This document shows positions 1-11,600 of a DNA stretch of 64,000 nucleotides, piece after piece. Location: contig OZ025261.1 of NCBI GenBank assembly GCA_964019135.1, positions 28,194,029-28,258,028 of the forward strand, written 5' to 3'. The notes below the pieces were generated by a model. The model was given only the letters and a program-made list of their open reading frames with translations, did no database searches and was not told where the DNA came from. This DNA comes from Arenicola marina (Eukaryota > Annelida > Polychaeta > Arenicolidae). Position numbers and translations under genes: made by a program. Position 1 is the stretch's first letter. The number at the start of each line of letters is the position of its first letter.

Positions 1-316
1 AGCGGGATATCCCGGTGTCATATAGCAGCGGGATATCCCGGTGTTATATAGCAGCGGGATATCCCGGTGTCATATAGACGCGGGATATCCCGGTGTCATA
101 TAGCGTCGGGATATCCCGGTGTCATATAGCGGCGGGATATCCCGGTGTCATATAGCAGCGGGAAATCCCGGTGTTATATAGCGGCGGGATATCCCGGTGT
201 CATATAGCAGCGGGATATCCCGGTGTCATATAGCAGCGGGATATCCCGGTGTTATATAGCAGCGGGATATCCCGGTGTCATATAGCCGCGGGATATCCCG
301 GTGTCATATAGCCGGT
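1..316. repeat. 26-bp satellite with palindromic core
   Basis: About twelve head-to-tail copies of a 26-bp unit. Each holds the perfect palindrome CGGGATATCCCG followed by GGTGTCATATAG; variants are rare (GGGAAATCCC near 160, GTTATATAG in some copies). The array runs off the left edge of the window and so is longer than seen. It lies about 300 bp beyond the exon 11 donor, in the following intron of the receptor gene. Confidence 0.95.
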
Positions 317-615
317 GTCAATTTTTTACATTGAGGTCGCAAAAGAATGTAATTAGAATTGTAATCATGGCATTCAATGCAATCGTAATCGATTACTTGA
401 TTTGCCGGTGTCTTGTAAGCGTAATCGTAATCATGAAAGTCTCGAGTAATCGTAATCGTACAATGTAATCCCCCCATGCCTGGAATATATATATGTGAGT
501 GCTATGCATTCACTCTTGACACTGGCGGCCGTTGCATAGGGGTATTTGTCATCAAATTTCTCAACATTGCTAGATATGGGAGGTTTGCGTTTATTACTTC
601 CATGTCAATACTCAC
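317..615. other. Intron sequence next to exon 11 donor
   Basis: No gene is visible. Positions 345-470 are rich in a short GTAATCGTAATC-type motif in both orientations, a degenerate simple repeat. The rest is unremarkable. On the minus strand this is the start of the intron after exon 11; its donor reads GTGAGT (610-615). Confidence 0.5.
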
Positions 616-759
616 AGATATTTCAAGTTGGTTAACCCGGCGAAGGCATCCTCAGGTATGTATTCCACAAGGTTGCGAGACAAGGTCAAATCCTTCAGCT
701 TGGTGAGCCCCCAGAAAGGTCGACCGACAAGTGACGTCAGATCGTTGTTTCCCAGATTT
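616..759 (-). CDS. LGR type-B receptor, exon 11 (two LRRs)
   Basis: Internal exon of a leucine-rich-repeat G-protein-coupled receptor, extracellular ligand-binding region. It is 144 bp. Acceptor ATATTCAG precedes 759 and donor GTGAGT follows 616. It starts on the third base of a codon and ends on the first two bases of a Leu codon. It encodes two 24-residue LRRs with LxxNxL cores, the second containing [19 protein letters not shown]. This matches the vertebrate LGR4 segment where two LRRs follow the short PSF..C repeat, roughly LRR14-15 of 17. The next exons (remaining LRRs, hinge, seven transmembrane helices) would lie beyond the window's left end. A 21-bp minisatellite starts about 25 bp upstream of the acceptor. 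The exon is inferred from splice signals and homology, not transcript data. Confidence 0.9.
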
Positions 760-785
760 CTGAATATCAAGAAGACATAACGTAA

Positions 786-2256
786 TGAGCAAGACAGTGA
801 GCTGCACGGTGAGCTATATAATGGGACGCGGCATGAGCTACAGAATGGGACACAGCAGGAGCTATAGAATGGGACACTGCATAAGCTACAGAATGGGACA
901 CAACATGAGCTACAGAATGGGACACAACATGAGCTACAGAATGGGACACAGTAGGAGCTACAGAATGGGACACAGTAGGAGCTACAGAATGGGACACAAC
1001 ATGAGCTACAGAATGGGACACAACAGGAGCTACAGAATGGGACACAACATGAGCTACAGAATGGGACACAGCAGGAGCTACAGAATGGGACACAGCAGGA
1101 GCTACAGAATGGGACACAACATGAGCTACAGAATGGGACACAACATGAGCTACAGAATGGGACACAGCAGGAGCTATAGAATGGGACACAACATGAGCTA
1201 CACAATGGGACACAACATGAGCTACACAATGGGACACAACATGAGCTACAGAATGGGACACAACATGAGCTACAAAATGAGACACAACATGAGCTACAGA
1301 ATGGGACACAGCAGGAGCTACAGAATGGGACATATCATGAGCTATAGAATGGGACACAACATGAGCTACAGAATGGGACACAGCAGGAGCTACAGAATGG
1401 GACACAGCAGGAGCTATAGAATGGGACACAACATGAGCTACAGAATGGGACACAGCAGGAGCTATAGAATGGGACACAGCAGGAGCTATAGAATGGGACA
1501 CAACATGAGCTACAGAATGGGACACTGCATGAGCTACAGAATGGGACACAGCATGAGCTACAGAATGGGACACAGCAGGAGCTATAGAATGGGACACAAC
1601 ATGAGCTACAGAATGGGACACTGCATGAGCTACAGAATGGGACACAGCAGGAGCTATAGAATGGGACACAACATGAGCTACAGAATGGGACACAGCAGGA
1701 GCTACAGAATGGGACACAGCAGGAGCTACAGAATGGGACACTGCATGAGCTACAGAATGGGAGACAACATGAGCTACAGAATGGGACACAACATGAGCTA
1801 CAGAATGGGACACAGCAGGAGCTACAGAATGGGACACAGCAGGAGCTACAGAATGGGACACAACATGAGCTACAGAATGGGACACTGCATGAGCTACAGA
1901 ATGGGACACAGCAGGAGCTATAGAATGGGACACAACATGAGCTACAGAATGGGACACAGCAGGAGCTACAGAATGGGACACCGCAGGAGCTACAGAATGG
2001 GACACATCATGAGCTACAGAATGGGACACAACATGAGCTACAGAATGGGACACAACATGAGCTACAGAATGGGACACAACATGAGCTACAGAATGGGACA
2101 CCGCAGGAGCTACAGAATGAGACACAACATGAGCTACAGAATGGGACACAACATGAGCTACAGAATGGGACACAACATGAGCTATAGAATGGGACACATC
2201 ATGAGCTACAGAATGAGACATAACATGAGCTACAGAATGAGACAGCACGAGCTAAG
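786..2256. repeat. 21-bp minisatellite, about 70 copies
   Basis: Tandem 21-bp units built on GAGCTACAGAATGGGACACA, alternating mainly between AACAT and AGCAG endings. The unit is a multiple of three and lacks stops in some frames, so it leaves about 500-codon open frames on both strands (repeated SYRMGHN-type and [11 protein letters not shown] heptads). There is no splice or coding context, so I treat these as artefacts. The array sits in intron 10, immediately upstream of the exon 11 acceptor. Confidence 0.95.
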
Positions 2257-2560
2257 GAATGAGTTACGTCTTGAGGTACAGAATGAAGTACAATTTTAGT
2301 TACAGAATGAGTTACAATGTGAGTTACAGAATGAGTTACAATGTGAGTTGCAGAATGAGTTACAATGTGAGTTACAGAATGAGTTAAAATGTGAGTTATA
2401 GAATGAGTTACAATGTGAGTTTTAGAATGAGCACATTGCGACTTATAATATGACCTACAGGATAAGGTACATTGTAAGTTGCACAGTTAGCTACATTGTG
2501 AGCTACACAATGAGATACATTGTGAGTTACTGCGTGCGTTAGAATGAATTACACATCGAC
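2257..2560. repeat. Degenerate edge of the 21-bp array
   Basis: Decayed and altered units (GAGTTACAGAATGAGTTACAATGT) continue the preceding array with a different period near 24 bp, then fade into unique sequence by about 2560. This looks like the older flank of the array. Confidence 0.8.
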
Positions 2561-2600
2561 CTCACACAATACACACACATGTGGGGACATATCAGTCACC

Positions 2601-3026
2601 GATCTCTCCCGCCAGAGGGCGTTACGCTTGCGCCATAGTCCCTCTACCCCACGTCAAATTTAACCATCAGAATTATCCTTCATACTCGAAAGTTGAAATG
2701 AATCTAATCGGATACAGATTGATTAAATAGAAACCATGTAACTTTCGAACTATATTTTTGAGTTCGATTGAGGTCAAAGGCCTGAAACGTTTTGAACTCT
2801 GATCCTATGTTATTTTGAAATCTTTTCTCGTTTAACTCTTCCATTGTGATCATCCGACAACTGAATGATCATACTTTCAATTTGTGCATAGAAAATACAA
2901 CATTCGATAAAAACAACCTTCTAAAACGATTCGTGACCCCAATATCGTTGAGGTCAACCGTGAGGTTGGCGGTGCCGTGGGGCAGAGGTGATGTGAGGAA
3001 CGAGCTCCCTCTGCCGGCAGAGTGAT
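2601..3026. mobile_element. hAT-like MITE (family H, copy 1)
   Basis: A 426-bp non-coding element flanked by a perfect 8-bp direct repeat CAGTCACC (2593-2600 and 3027-3034). Its ends are imperfect inverted repeats: left GATCTCTCCCGCCAGAGGG, right (reverse complement) ATCACTCTGCCGGCAGAGGG, with a second shared block CTCTnCCCCACG further in. An 8-bp target duplication with short terminal inverted repeats is the signature of hAT-type elements. No transposase is present. A second copy lies inverted near 24375-24704. Confidence 0.75.
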
Positions 3027-3267
3027 CAGTCACCTTGGTTGAGTGCGGATATGTGACCGGGGTAATCGGCGCATATATTTGGAGCATGCGCACTCATACT
3101 TTCCGTTCATGTGAAATCAACACATGTGAATTCGCTAGGTTCATTAATTTGTTTGGCAAGTAGAAAGACAAGGCGGTGGTCGAGGGCTGAGGGTAAAAAG
3201 GAAAGTACACAATCAACAAAGGTTGCCCCAGATCCAGGTGCCAAGGTTCGTACCCACGACGTGTTAA

Positions 3268-3560
3268 TCTGCAGGCCCTGGGGGGGGGGGGGTAGGGGCA
3301 CTATTATACAAATCTGGTAGGGGGGTTCCACGGGTGCCTTGCTGCCTGAGATAGCGGATATTTGCGGTGGAAAAGACACCCTTACAGAGCGGATATTTTA
3401 CAACTTGCGACCTCTGAAAATGGGCATTCATAGAGCGGGCTGCCGCGAATAAATGGGAGACAGATAAAAACCCCGGGCCGGGGATTATCCGATTACCGAG
3501 GCTTTTGTCCTACACCCCGAAAAAATACCACCTACGAGCGGGTATTTCAGCCCCAGTCAG
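3268..3560. repeat. Dispersed repeat family E, copy 1
   Basis: Starts with a G run, then CACTATTATACAAATCTGG, then GCGGATATTTGCGG. The reverse complement matches 12345-12700 (ATATCCGCTCTCTCAGGCATCAAG, then poly-C, then TTGTATAATAGT). This is a dispersed repeat of unknown class present twice in the window in opposite orientation. No coding content is recognised. Confidence 0.6.
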
Positions 3561-5519
3561 ACACGTGAGTATATTCCACTGGGCACAGATCTAGGCCCGC
3601 GTACATACAGCGACTAGAAGGCTGACTGGGACACAGCATGACCTCATCCGGAGCCGGAGCGGCTGATATCAATGGCTTTATCTCCGTCAGTCTTGTAAAG
3701 ATTTCTCATAATTTATTTTTGACACTTGCCATACGCTTACAATCCCAAGTTTGAGCCTCGGCGTTTTAAAAACTAAGCATAAATGAATTGAACATTAGCC
3801 AGGGCATTGATTCGTTGGTACCCTATAACCGTGGTCAGATGGTTGCGACTTCACCAGGGTAGGAAATAGGTCCTTTCTATGGGACGCGGAGTAACGCCCA
3901 GATCTTCAGTCCCAAAAACCTTGTATAATAAACTACTCTCATGGAACAGTCTTTTGAAATGAAAGTTAACACTCCGTCAAAGGCCCTTAACAAAAATAGA
4001 TACTATGGCCTAAGCCAATTTACACCCATTGAAAAAAAGGATAAACGACGAAATAGCGACAAAGACCCCAGGGCATGGAGAGACCCATTGTATATTTCAT
4101 ATGTGCGGAAGTACCCGCCCGTGGCCCCCACCCGCCTCCCCCTCACACATTTTCTTTTGGTAACCAAGCTGCCATTGTTATGCAAATAATAAGACCCTTC
4201 GGGAAGCCCTTCGCTCGCTGCACTCGGGTCTTGCCCTTTCTTTGAGCGTAATTCTCGCACGAAATGATCATGTCGAGTGAAGACCCAGCTGTACCAATGC
4301 GCTCAGCAAGTGCAAGCGACTGTTTCCAATTTCTTACTCTATTTTTCTCATTTTCTAATACTCCCCTCTCCCCCAGATACCTGCCTTTTGCACTGACCAG
4401 TACCTAGACGGGGTGGACTGGGAGACAAAAAGCAGGGACAACCGAATATTCTCGGGGCCTCGGTGACAAGGATCTGTCACCCGTGGGGATGGGTTGGGAG
4501 GGGAGAGGAGGGGGGTAGGGCTTAGAAGCCATAGGACCCTCTGCAATCTCAGACCCATGCAGGCAATGCAATGGTTTTTAAATGGGGATGGTTGGGAGTG
4601 GAGGTAGGGGGCAGAGGCGAGGGGGGGGGGCCGATGTCCAGCAGCCATAGGACCCTCTGCACTCTCAACCCATGCAAGCAATAGTACATATAGTTATATA
4701 GAGAGTCATGGGGTACCGGCATGTTGAATGGCCAGAGCAGGGGGCTTTGACATTAACAGAACTGAAAATCATTCAACTGGACGACGGGACTTAACTATTG
4801 ATATATTTTTCTCTATTGGTATTCAAATATACGCACCTCTTTCAGCGCAATATTACAATATTCCCTACAGGGCCGAAGGACGGATGATAAAATGCATGGG
4901 GCGGGGATTAGGTGGAGTAAGAATTTTACGACAGGAGGGAGGGGTCTCCAAAAATCATACGCAAATCGCCGAGAAATGTTAATTTTTATTTTTACCTAAG
5001 CGATATCCAAGTCAAATAGACTTAATTTGTCTTTTTTTCCAGTGACACACCGTATATTTTTTGTGGTCATGTCCTGTCGAAATCCGGCGGTTAACCCAGA
5101 GCAATCAAGGCACCCAAGCCACGCGTAAACCGAGTCTACCAGAATATGAAATTATCTATTACAGGTGTCTACCTTGGGGCTGGGGCCCAACCACGTGATC
5201 GATGACAGCATGAAATTGATAAGCTCGTACCGTGCAACATGGGGCGCCGGAACCAGGCTAATTAAGAGGGTGAACAATGGTGGCTAGATGGAAGCGCCGC
5301 CACAATGATTGCGCAATCATCGCGGCAACCTTGACCTTAATGTTTCAAAGCATGCACGAACTGGATTGCATCTGGAGCTCACCACATGGAGGGGGGTCAC
5401 TGGGTTCGTATTATGTAGGGGCGTAGCGGCTTTGGTCCCCAGCGGGAATAAACCCACGACCTTCCCGATCTCTTGGAATGGTAGGGGTGGTTACATGATA
5501 TACATTGGCTAATTCAGTT
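3561..5519. other. Intron 10 interior, mostly unassigned
   Basis: No exon or gene is recognised. Two tandem G-rich copies of about 100 bp lie near 4475-4685; each ends in AGCCATAGGACCCTCTGCA and the reverse strand is very C-rich. The rest looks like decayed dispersed repeats and unique intron sequence. Confidence 0.4.
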
Positions 5520-5675
5520 ATTTAGTATTAAAATTCTCAGGTCACGATTAACGAAAATCATTGATCACGACGATCGGCTAATATCCCATTCCCAGTTCAC
5601 GAAAAATTATGTTCCTCATTTCCAGTTCACGGAAATGAAATGAAATAAAAATACCCCTTGCCCCCCCCCCCCCGC
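5520..5675. repeat. Dispersed repeat family D, copy 1
   Basis: Carries repeated CAGTTCACG/GGTCACGA motifs (AGGTCACGATTAACGAAAAT, ATTCCCAGTTCACG) and ends in a C run. The same motifs occur inverted at 60340-60575, also ending in a C run. Class unknown; no coding potential. Confidence 0.5.
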
Positions 5676-5814
5676 CCTTTAGTTCTGTGACAACATATTG
5701 TTGATTTTGCCCCGTGGACATGTGTCTTATCAATCATCACTGTGGGTTATGACTAATCACAGACCTATAACTTTAACAATGACAAAAACACCGATCGAAG
5801 CGCCATCTACTTAC

Positions 5815-5880
5815 AGATTCATTAGTTCCTTGCACAGGCTGAAGTTGGGGAGGTCGGATATCCGGTTCTTGTGGATATCA
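5815..5880 (-). CDS. LGR type-B receptor, exon 10 (short LRR, PNFSLC)
   Basis: Exon of 66 bp with acceptor TACTTTAG before 5880 and donor GTAAGT after 5815. It encodes one 22-residue LRR, DIHKNRISDLPNFSLCKELM, in the phase shared by all exons of this gene. Vertebrate LGR4/5 have an equally short repeat at this place, with the pattern DLSYN..(R/E)DLPSF...C; the cysteine after NFS matches that family position. NFS is a possible N-glycosylation site. The codon joined from exon 9 (TT) and this exon (T) would be Phe, where the other visible joins give Leu. Its length and cysteine make this one of the most diagnostic exons for the type-B LGR assignment. Confidence 0.92.
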
Positions 5881-6489
5881 CTAAAGTAAGGAAGAGAAAA
5901 CAAAACTTACAGGGCAATGTACAGTCTACAACAACAACAAACCGGAAGGGTAGCATCTGGAAAAAGGGAAATTAATAATATTAATATCAGTGCCATGTCA
6001 GCGTTGAGGTCACAATTGGCAATAACAGAATACAATGTTCCCGGGTTAATGAATGCCATGGCTGAGTATTTTATTTTTTTGCGAGAATCCGAGGATGTCT
6101 GCTGATTGTGGATGTCTACAGTATGTTGCTAAGCAAGAGATATAAAGCAAGCAGGACATGGTGTAAGGGAAAGCTCAGGTGGCCGAGGTAAGTTCTCACG
6201 ATTGAATGGCGTGCGACACCATGCCCTGGCCTAGACACTGGGGGAGGTGCCATTAATAGCGGCCATTTCATTACCGGCGGGCCATAGTCAGACCCTAGCC
6301 AGCACACACATCTCACATCTGCCTTGAAACTTCTCTCTTGTCCTGTCACCCCTCCCCCGCTTTCTCTACTCTGACCCTAGACTCTTGATGTGAGTTTGGC
6401 TTGATAAGGCCATGGCTGGTCCTTGCCAAAGAACGCCGTCCTTTCCGGGGACAAGACTTCAAGGTTTGCTCCGTCTCGCCTCAACCACC

Positions 6490-6850
6490 CACCTCTCAGC
6501 TGGCCACATCCACCCACCCACCCACTCACCCGCTCGCCCCACCCACCCACCACCCACCGGGTTACCCGCTCGCCCCACCTACCCACCCACTCACCCTCAC
6601 CCACCAACCGGCTCACCCGCTCGCCCCACCCACCCACTCACCCGCTCGCCCCACCTACCCACCCACTCGCCCCACCTACCCACCCACTCACCCGCTCGCC
6701 CCACCTACCCACCCACTCACCCGCTCGCCCTCACCCACCCACCCGCTGATTTCACCCACCCACCTACCCACCCACTCACCCGCTCGCCCCACCCCCCCAC
6801 CCGCTGACTTCACCCACCCACTAACCCGACACACACCCTGACCCCCCCCC
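6490..6850. repeat. CCCA-rich low-complexity tract
   Basis: Irregular tandem mix of CCACCCACCCA and CACCCGCTCGCCCCA units. Proline/threonine/histidine open frames in all three plus frames reflect composition only. The tract lies in intron 9. C runs recur at 6840, 6980, 7035 and 7160. Confidence 0.85.
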
Positions 6851-7599
6851 CACCCCTCTACATCCGTCTTGGGCACCACAGTTTGCCATTCCCAGACTAA
6901 CCGTCACCAGGGATATTCCAGTCAAGCTATTGTGATTCATATCGGATACCTTTAACGCCATAATAACACCACACACCTGCCCCCCCCCCCCCCACCCTTC
7001 CCGCCCCTCGTCAGGCCCTGTTCTCTGTCTCCCCGCCCCCCCCCCCCCGACCTACACCCACGGATACCTTTAACCCCTTGATACCACCACCTACCCACCA
7101 CCTTAACCGACCCCCACGCTGCCTCGCCCCGCCCCTTGCCTCCCCCTTCACATACCGCCCCCCCCCCTCTCCGGCATACTGCAACAATGGCGGTCCCTTC
7201 ATCACCGTAAATTTTAACGTGGGCCATAAAAGAGTCAACAAACCTGAGTAGTTATGACGACGGCTTGAAGAATAACAATCACGACTCTGAGAGGCATTTC
7301 TTGGCATTTCGCTTTGCGCTTTTTAGTCCGTTAAAGACCGTATCTGTTATGAAATCTTGTCCCAGCAAATGAGCCCCCCCCCTCCACCCCCCCACCCACT
7401 CACGAGAGTTGCATGGCAACATACTCTCACAAAGGACCGGTTTTAGTGGTTGCCGACAGCAAGTGAGTCGGAAAATACCTTTCGTGACGTTATAAATAAA
7501 TCTGACGTGATATTACCGACCAATGGGTTTGAAACAAGGTAGGCGTTGTTCTACAGTCTGCTAGCTTGTCATCTCCAGTACGTAGTACACCAAGGATGT
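6851..7599. other. Intron 9 interior
   Basis: No exon is recognised. Several C homopolymer runs of 9-13 bases (near 6845, 6980, 7035, 7160) and otherwise unassigned sequence. Confidence 0.4.
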
Positions 7600-10500
7600 G
7601 CCCACGTATACACCACTCTGTGCCCATGTATACACCACTCTGTGCCCACGTTCACACCACTTTACGCGCACGTATACACCACTCTGTGCCCAAGTATACA
7701 CCACTCTGTCCCACGTATACATCACTCTGTCCCACGTATACACCACTCTGTGCCCATGTATACACCACTCTGTCCCACGTATACATCACTCTGTCCCACG
7801 TATACACCACTCTGTGCCCATGTATACAACACTCTGTCCCACGTATACATCACTCTGTCCCACGTATACACCACTCTGTCCCATGTATACCACACTCTGT
7901 GCCCACGTTCACACCACTTTACGCGCACGTATACACCACTCTGTGCCCAAGTATACTTCACTCTGTCCCACGTATACACCACTCTGTCCCACGTATACAT
8001 CACTCTGTCCCACGTATACGCCACTCTGTGCCCATGTATACACCACTCTGTGCCCATGTATACACCACTCTGTCCCACGTATACATCACTCTGTCCCACG
8101 TATACACCACTCTGTGCCCAAGTATACACCACTCTGTCCCACGTATACATCACTCTGTCCCACGTATACACCACTCTGTGCCCATGTATACAACACTCTG
8201 TCCCACGTATACATCACTCTGTCCCACGTATACACCACTCTGTGCCCATGTATACAACACTCTGTCCCATGTATACATCACTCTGTCCCACGTATACATC
8301 ACTCTGTCCCACGTATACATCACTCTGTCCCACGTATACACCACTCTGTGCCCATGTATACAACACTCTGTCCCACGTATACACCACTCTGTGCCCATGT
8401 ATACACCACTCTGTCCCACGTATACATCACTCTGTCCCACGTATACACCACTCTGCCCCACGTATACATCACTCTGTCCCACGTATACACCACTCTGTGC
8501 CCATGTATACAACACTCTGTCCCACGTATACACCACTCTGTGCCCATGTATACAACACTCTGTCCCACGTATACACCACTCTGTGCCCATGTATACACCA
8601 CTCTGTCCCACGTATACACCACTCTGTCCCACGTATACATCACTCTGTCCCACGTATACACCACTCTGTGCCCATGTATACAACACTCTGTCCCACGTAT
8701 ACACCACTCTGTGCCCATGTATACACCACTCTGTCCCACGTATACATCACTCTGTCCCACGTATACACCACTCTGTGCCCATGTACACACCACTCTGTCC
8801 CACGTATACACCACTCTGTCCCACGTATACATCACTCTGTGCCCACGCATACCCCACTCTGTGCCGACGTACACAACACTGTGTACCCAAGCAAACACCA
8901 CTCTGTGCCCACATCTACACCACTTTACGCGCACGTATACACCACTCTGTGCCCAAGTATACATCACTCTGTCCCACGTATACACCACTCTGTCCCACGT
9001 ATACATCACTCTGTCCCACGTATACACCACTCTGTCCCATGTATACAACACTCTGTCCCACGTATACATCACTCTGTCCCACGTATACATCACTCTGTCC
9101 CACGTATACACCACTCTGTGCCCATGTATACAACTCTGTCCCACGTATACATCACTCTGTCCCACGTATACACCACTCTGTGCCCAAGTATACACCACTC
9201 TGTCCCACGTATACACCACTCTGTCCCACGTATACACCACTCTGTGCCCATGTATACAACACTCTGTCCCATGTATACATCACTCTGTCCCACGTATACA
9301 TCACTCTGTCCCACGTATACATCACTCTGTCCCACGTATACACCACTCTGTGCCCATGTATACAACACTCTGTCCCACGTATACACCACTCTGTGACCAT
9401 GTATACATCACTCTGTCCCACGTATACATCACTCTGTCCCACGTATACACCACTCTGTCCCACGTATACATCACTCTGTCCCACGTATACACCACTCTGT
9501 GCCCATGTATACAACACTCTGTCCCACGTATACACCACTCTGTGCCCATGTATTCACCACTCTGTGCCCATGTATACAACACTCTGTCCCACGTATACAC
9601 CACTCTGTCCCACGTATACACCACTCTGTCCCACGTATACATCACTCTGTCTCACGTATACATCACTCTGTCCCACGTATACACCACTCTGTGCTCACGT
9701 ATACACCACTCTGTCCCACGTGTACATCACTCTGTCCCACGTATACACCACTCTGTGCCCATGTATACAACACTCTGTCCATCGTATACACCACTCTGTG
9801 CCCATGTATACACCACTCTGTCCCACGTATACATCACTCTGTGCCCACGTATACACCACTTTACGCGCACGTATACACCACTTTACGCGCACGTATACAC
9901 CACTCTGTGCCCAAGTATACACCACTCTGTGCCCACGTATACAACACTGTGTGCTCACGTAAAGGTCACTCTGTGCCCACATCTACACCCCTTTGTGCCC
10001 ACATCTACACCACTCAGTCCCACGTATGCACAATTCTGTGCCCAGGTATACACAGCTCTGTACCCACGCATATACCACTCTGTCCCAAGCATACACCACT
10101 CTATGCCCACATCTACACCACTTTGTGCCCACATCTACACCACTCTGTGCCTACGTATACACCACTGTCCCACGTATACACCACTCTGTCCCACGTATAC
10201 ATCACTCTGTGCCCACGCATACCCCACTCTGTGCCGACGTACACAACACTGTGTACCCAAGCAAACACCACTCTGTGCCCACATCTACACCACGTTGTGC
10301 CTACGTATACACCACTCTGTGCCCACATCTACACAACTTTGTGCCCACGTATACACCACTCTGTGCCCACGTATACACTACTTTGTCCCACGTATACACC
10401 ATTCTGTGCCCACATATACACCACTCTGTGCCCACATATACACCACTCTGTCCCAAGTATACACCACTCTGTCCCACGTATACACCACTCTGTGCCCACA

Positions 10501-10612
10501 TATACACCACTGTGCCCACATATACACCACTCTGTCCCACGTATACACCACTCTGTGCTCACGTATACACCACTCTGTGCTCACGTATACACCACTCTGT
10601 GCTCACAGTTTC
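7600..10612. repeat. 21/22-bp minisatellite, about 140 copies
   Basis: Tandem units alternate between a 21-bp form (TCCCACGTATACACCACTCTG) and a 22-bp form with GTGCCCATGTATACA. Mixed unit length shifts the frame, so open frames of several hundred codons appear in all plus frames; none has gene context. Rare variant blocks recur, for example the TTTACGCGCACG unit (near 7660, 7920, 8930, 9860, 9880) and a block with CCGACGTACACAACACTGTG at about 8865 and 10235. The array fills the middle of intron 9. Confidence 0.97.
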
Positions 10613-10657
10613 TTCCCCACGCATGAATCATTCATGAACAATGTTGCGTTTTGAAAC

Positions 10658-10785
10658 AAGATGACGTCAACAATGCAAGAGCTGACACCCGATGACGTCA
10701 ACAATGCAAGAGCTGACACAAGATGACGTCAACAATGCAAGACTGACACAAGATGACGTCAACAATGCAAGAGCTGACACAAGAA
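10658..10785. repeat. Four 31-bp repeats each with TGACGTCA
   Basis: Four units of AAGATGACGTCAACAATGCA plus AGAGCTGACAC. The palindrome TGACGTCA, the full CRE/ATF consensus, falls at 10662, 10693, 10724 and 10754; a fifth lies at 10997 beyond the exon 9 acceptor. The repeats begin about 55 bp into intron 9. A regulatory role is possible but inferred only from the motif. Confidence 0.85.
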
Positions 10786-10840
10786 TGCCAGCTATAAGCA
10801 GACAGGTTGGCGAAGTCATCGTTCGTGAGCTGATACTTAC

Positions 10841-10981
10841 AAGATGAGGAGCTTGGGTAGCATGGCACATAGGCGGTCTGGGATGGCTCGGACACTGCCC
10901 CGATCCAGCGTGAAAGTCTTCAAGTTGGAGGTGTTGGTCAGATCCGGGAAGTCCGCCAACTCCTGGGCCTCCGAAAGCTCC
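10841..10981 (-). CDS. LGR type-B receptor, exon 9 (FPDLT exon, two LRRs)
   Basis: Exon of 141 bp (47 codons), acceptor TTGCAG before 10981 and donor GTAAGT after 10841, same phase as the rest. It contains FPDLTNTSNLKTFTL, then VRAIPDRLC and KLLIL. Vertebrate LGR4/5/6 have a 47-residue stretch here with FP(D/N)LTGT..LESLTLTG and a cysteine in ...LC; that cysteine pairs by position with the one in exon 10. NTS is a possible N-glycosylation site. This is the clearest family hallmark in the window and distinguishes a type-B LGR from generic LRR proteins and from glycoprotein-hormone receptors. Five TGACGTCA palindromes flank it. In the vertebrate family this face of the LRR solenoid contributes to the ectodomain that binds cystine-knot or R-spondin ligands; the ligand here is unknown. 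Confidence 0.94.
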
Positions 10982-11479
10982 CTGCAACACAATTGATGAC
11001 GTCATTGAAACATGCGTACCGTCGGGTTGAAGATGCTTTTGCCTACATGTAAGAACAACGATCTAACTTCAAGATGGTTCCGTTAAGCCTCAATATTGCA
11101 CAAGTCCAAGTAAATATTATTTCGTGTCTTGAATAAAGTCAAATAAAGCTACATGAATTCAAAATATGGCAGCCTTTGTGCATATCATGCCTTTAAAACA
11201 CAGCAAGCATCATCAGATTAAATTATTTACGTCTGACATGTGTTTAAAGTTAAGCAGGTTTTGGCTTGTCTGCCTATGTTGCTGTATTCAAATATGTCAT
11301 CATGGGCCCCGGGCCTGTATCGCGCAAATGAAGAACACATACACTTACAGTGCTAAGGTTTTTTTCTGGAATAGAATAATGAAAGAACGGTCGTGGTATA
11401 TATTATATTTGTCAAGTGAATTCGCCGTAGCTTTGCAATGTGTTTTTCACAACAACGCATTCGAGTGTGTGTCGGTCGT

Positions 11480-11600
11480 GGTTATGTCTGTGTGGTCGTA
11501 GGATAAAGATCCAATGTCTTTCTTCGCAAAGAGTACGGGGTTACCCCCGGGGACATGGTTCCCTTCCTTCCCTTCCTTCTCCCATTGACGCGACATGGCC
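11480..11600 (+). mobile_element. SINE-A fragment, 5'-truncated
   Basis: Matches the body of the tRNA-derived SINE seen complete at 22842-23097: GTGGTCGTAGGATAAAGATC, CTTTCTTCGCAAAGAGTA, GGTTACCCCCGGGGACATGG, then TCTCCCATTGACGCGACATG. The tRNA-like head and the 3' tail are missing. Intron 8. Confidence 0.8.

Noticed and set aside
767..2299. About 500-codon frames on both strands in the 21-bp array
   Set aside because: A 21-bp unit without stops opens frames on both strands automatically; they overlap each other fully and sit in an intron of the receptor gene.
6401..6841. Proline-rich protein in three overlapping plus frames
   Set aside because: All three frames are open because of the CCCA low-complexity tract.
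7598..10654. Open frame of 1018 codons (and others of 616-798) in the Thr/Cys/Pro/His repeats
   Set aside because: They follow the 21/22-bp satellite, are open in several frames at once, change frame with unit length, and have no splice, start or family context.
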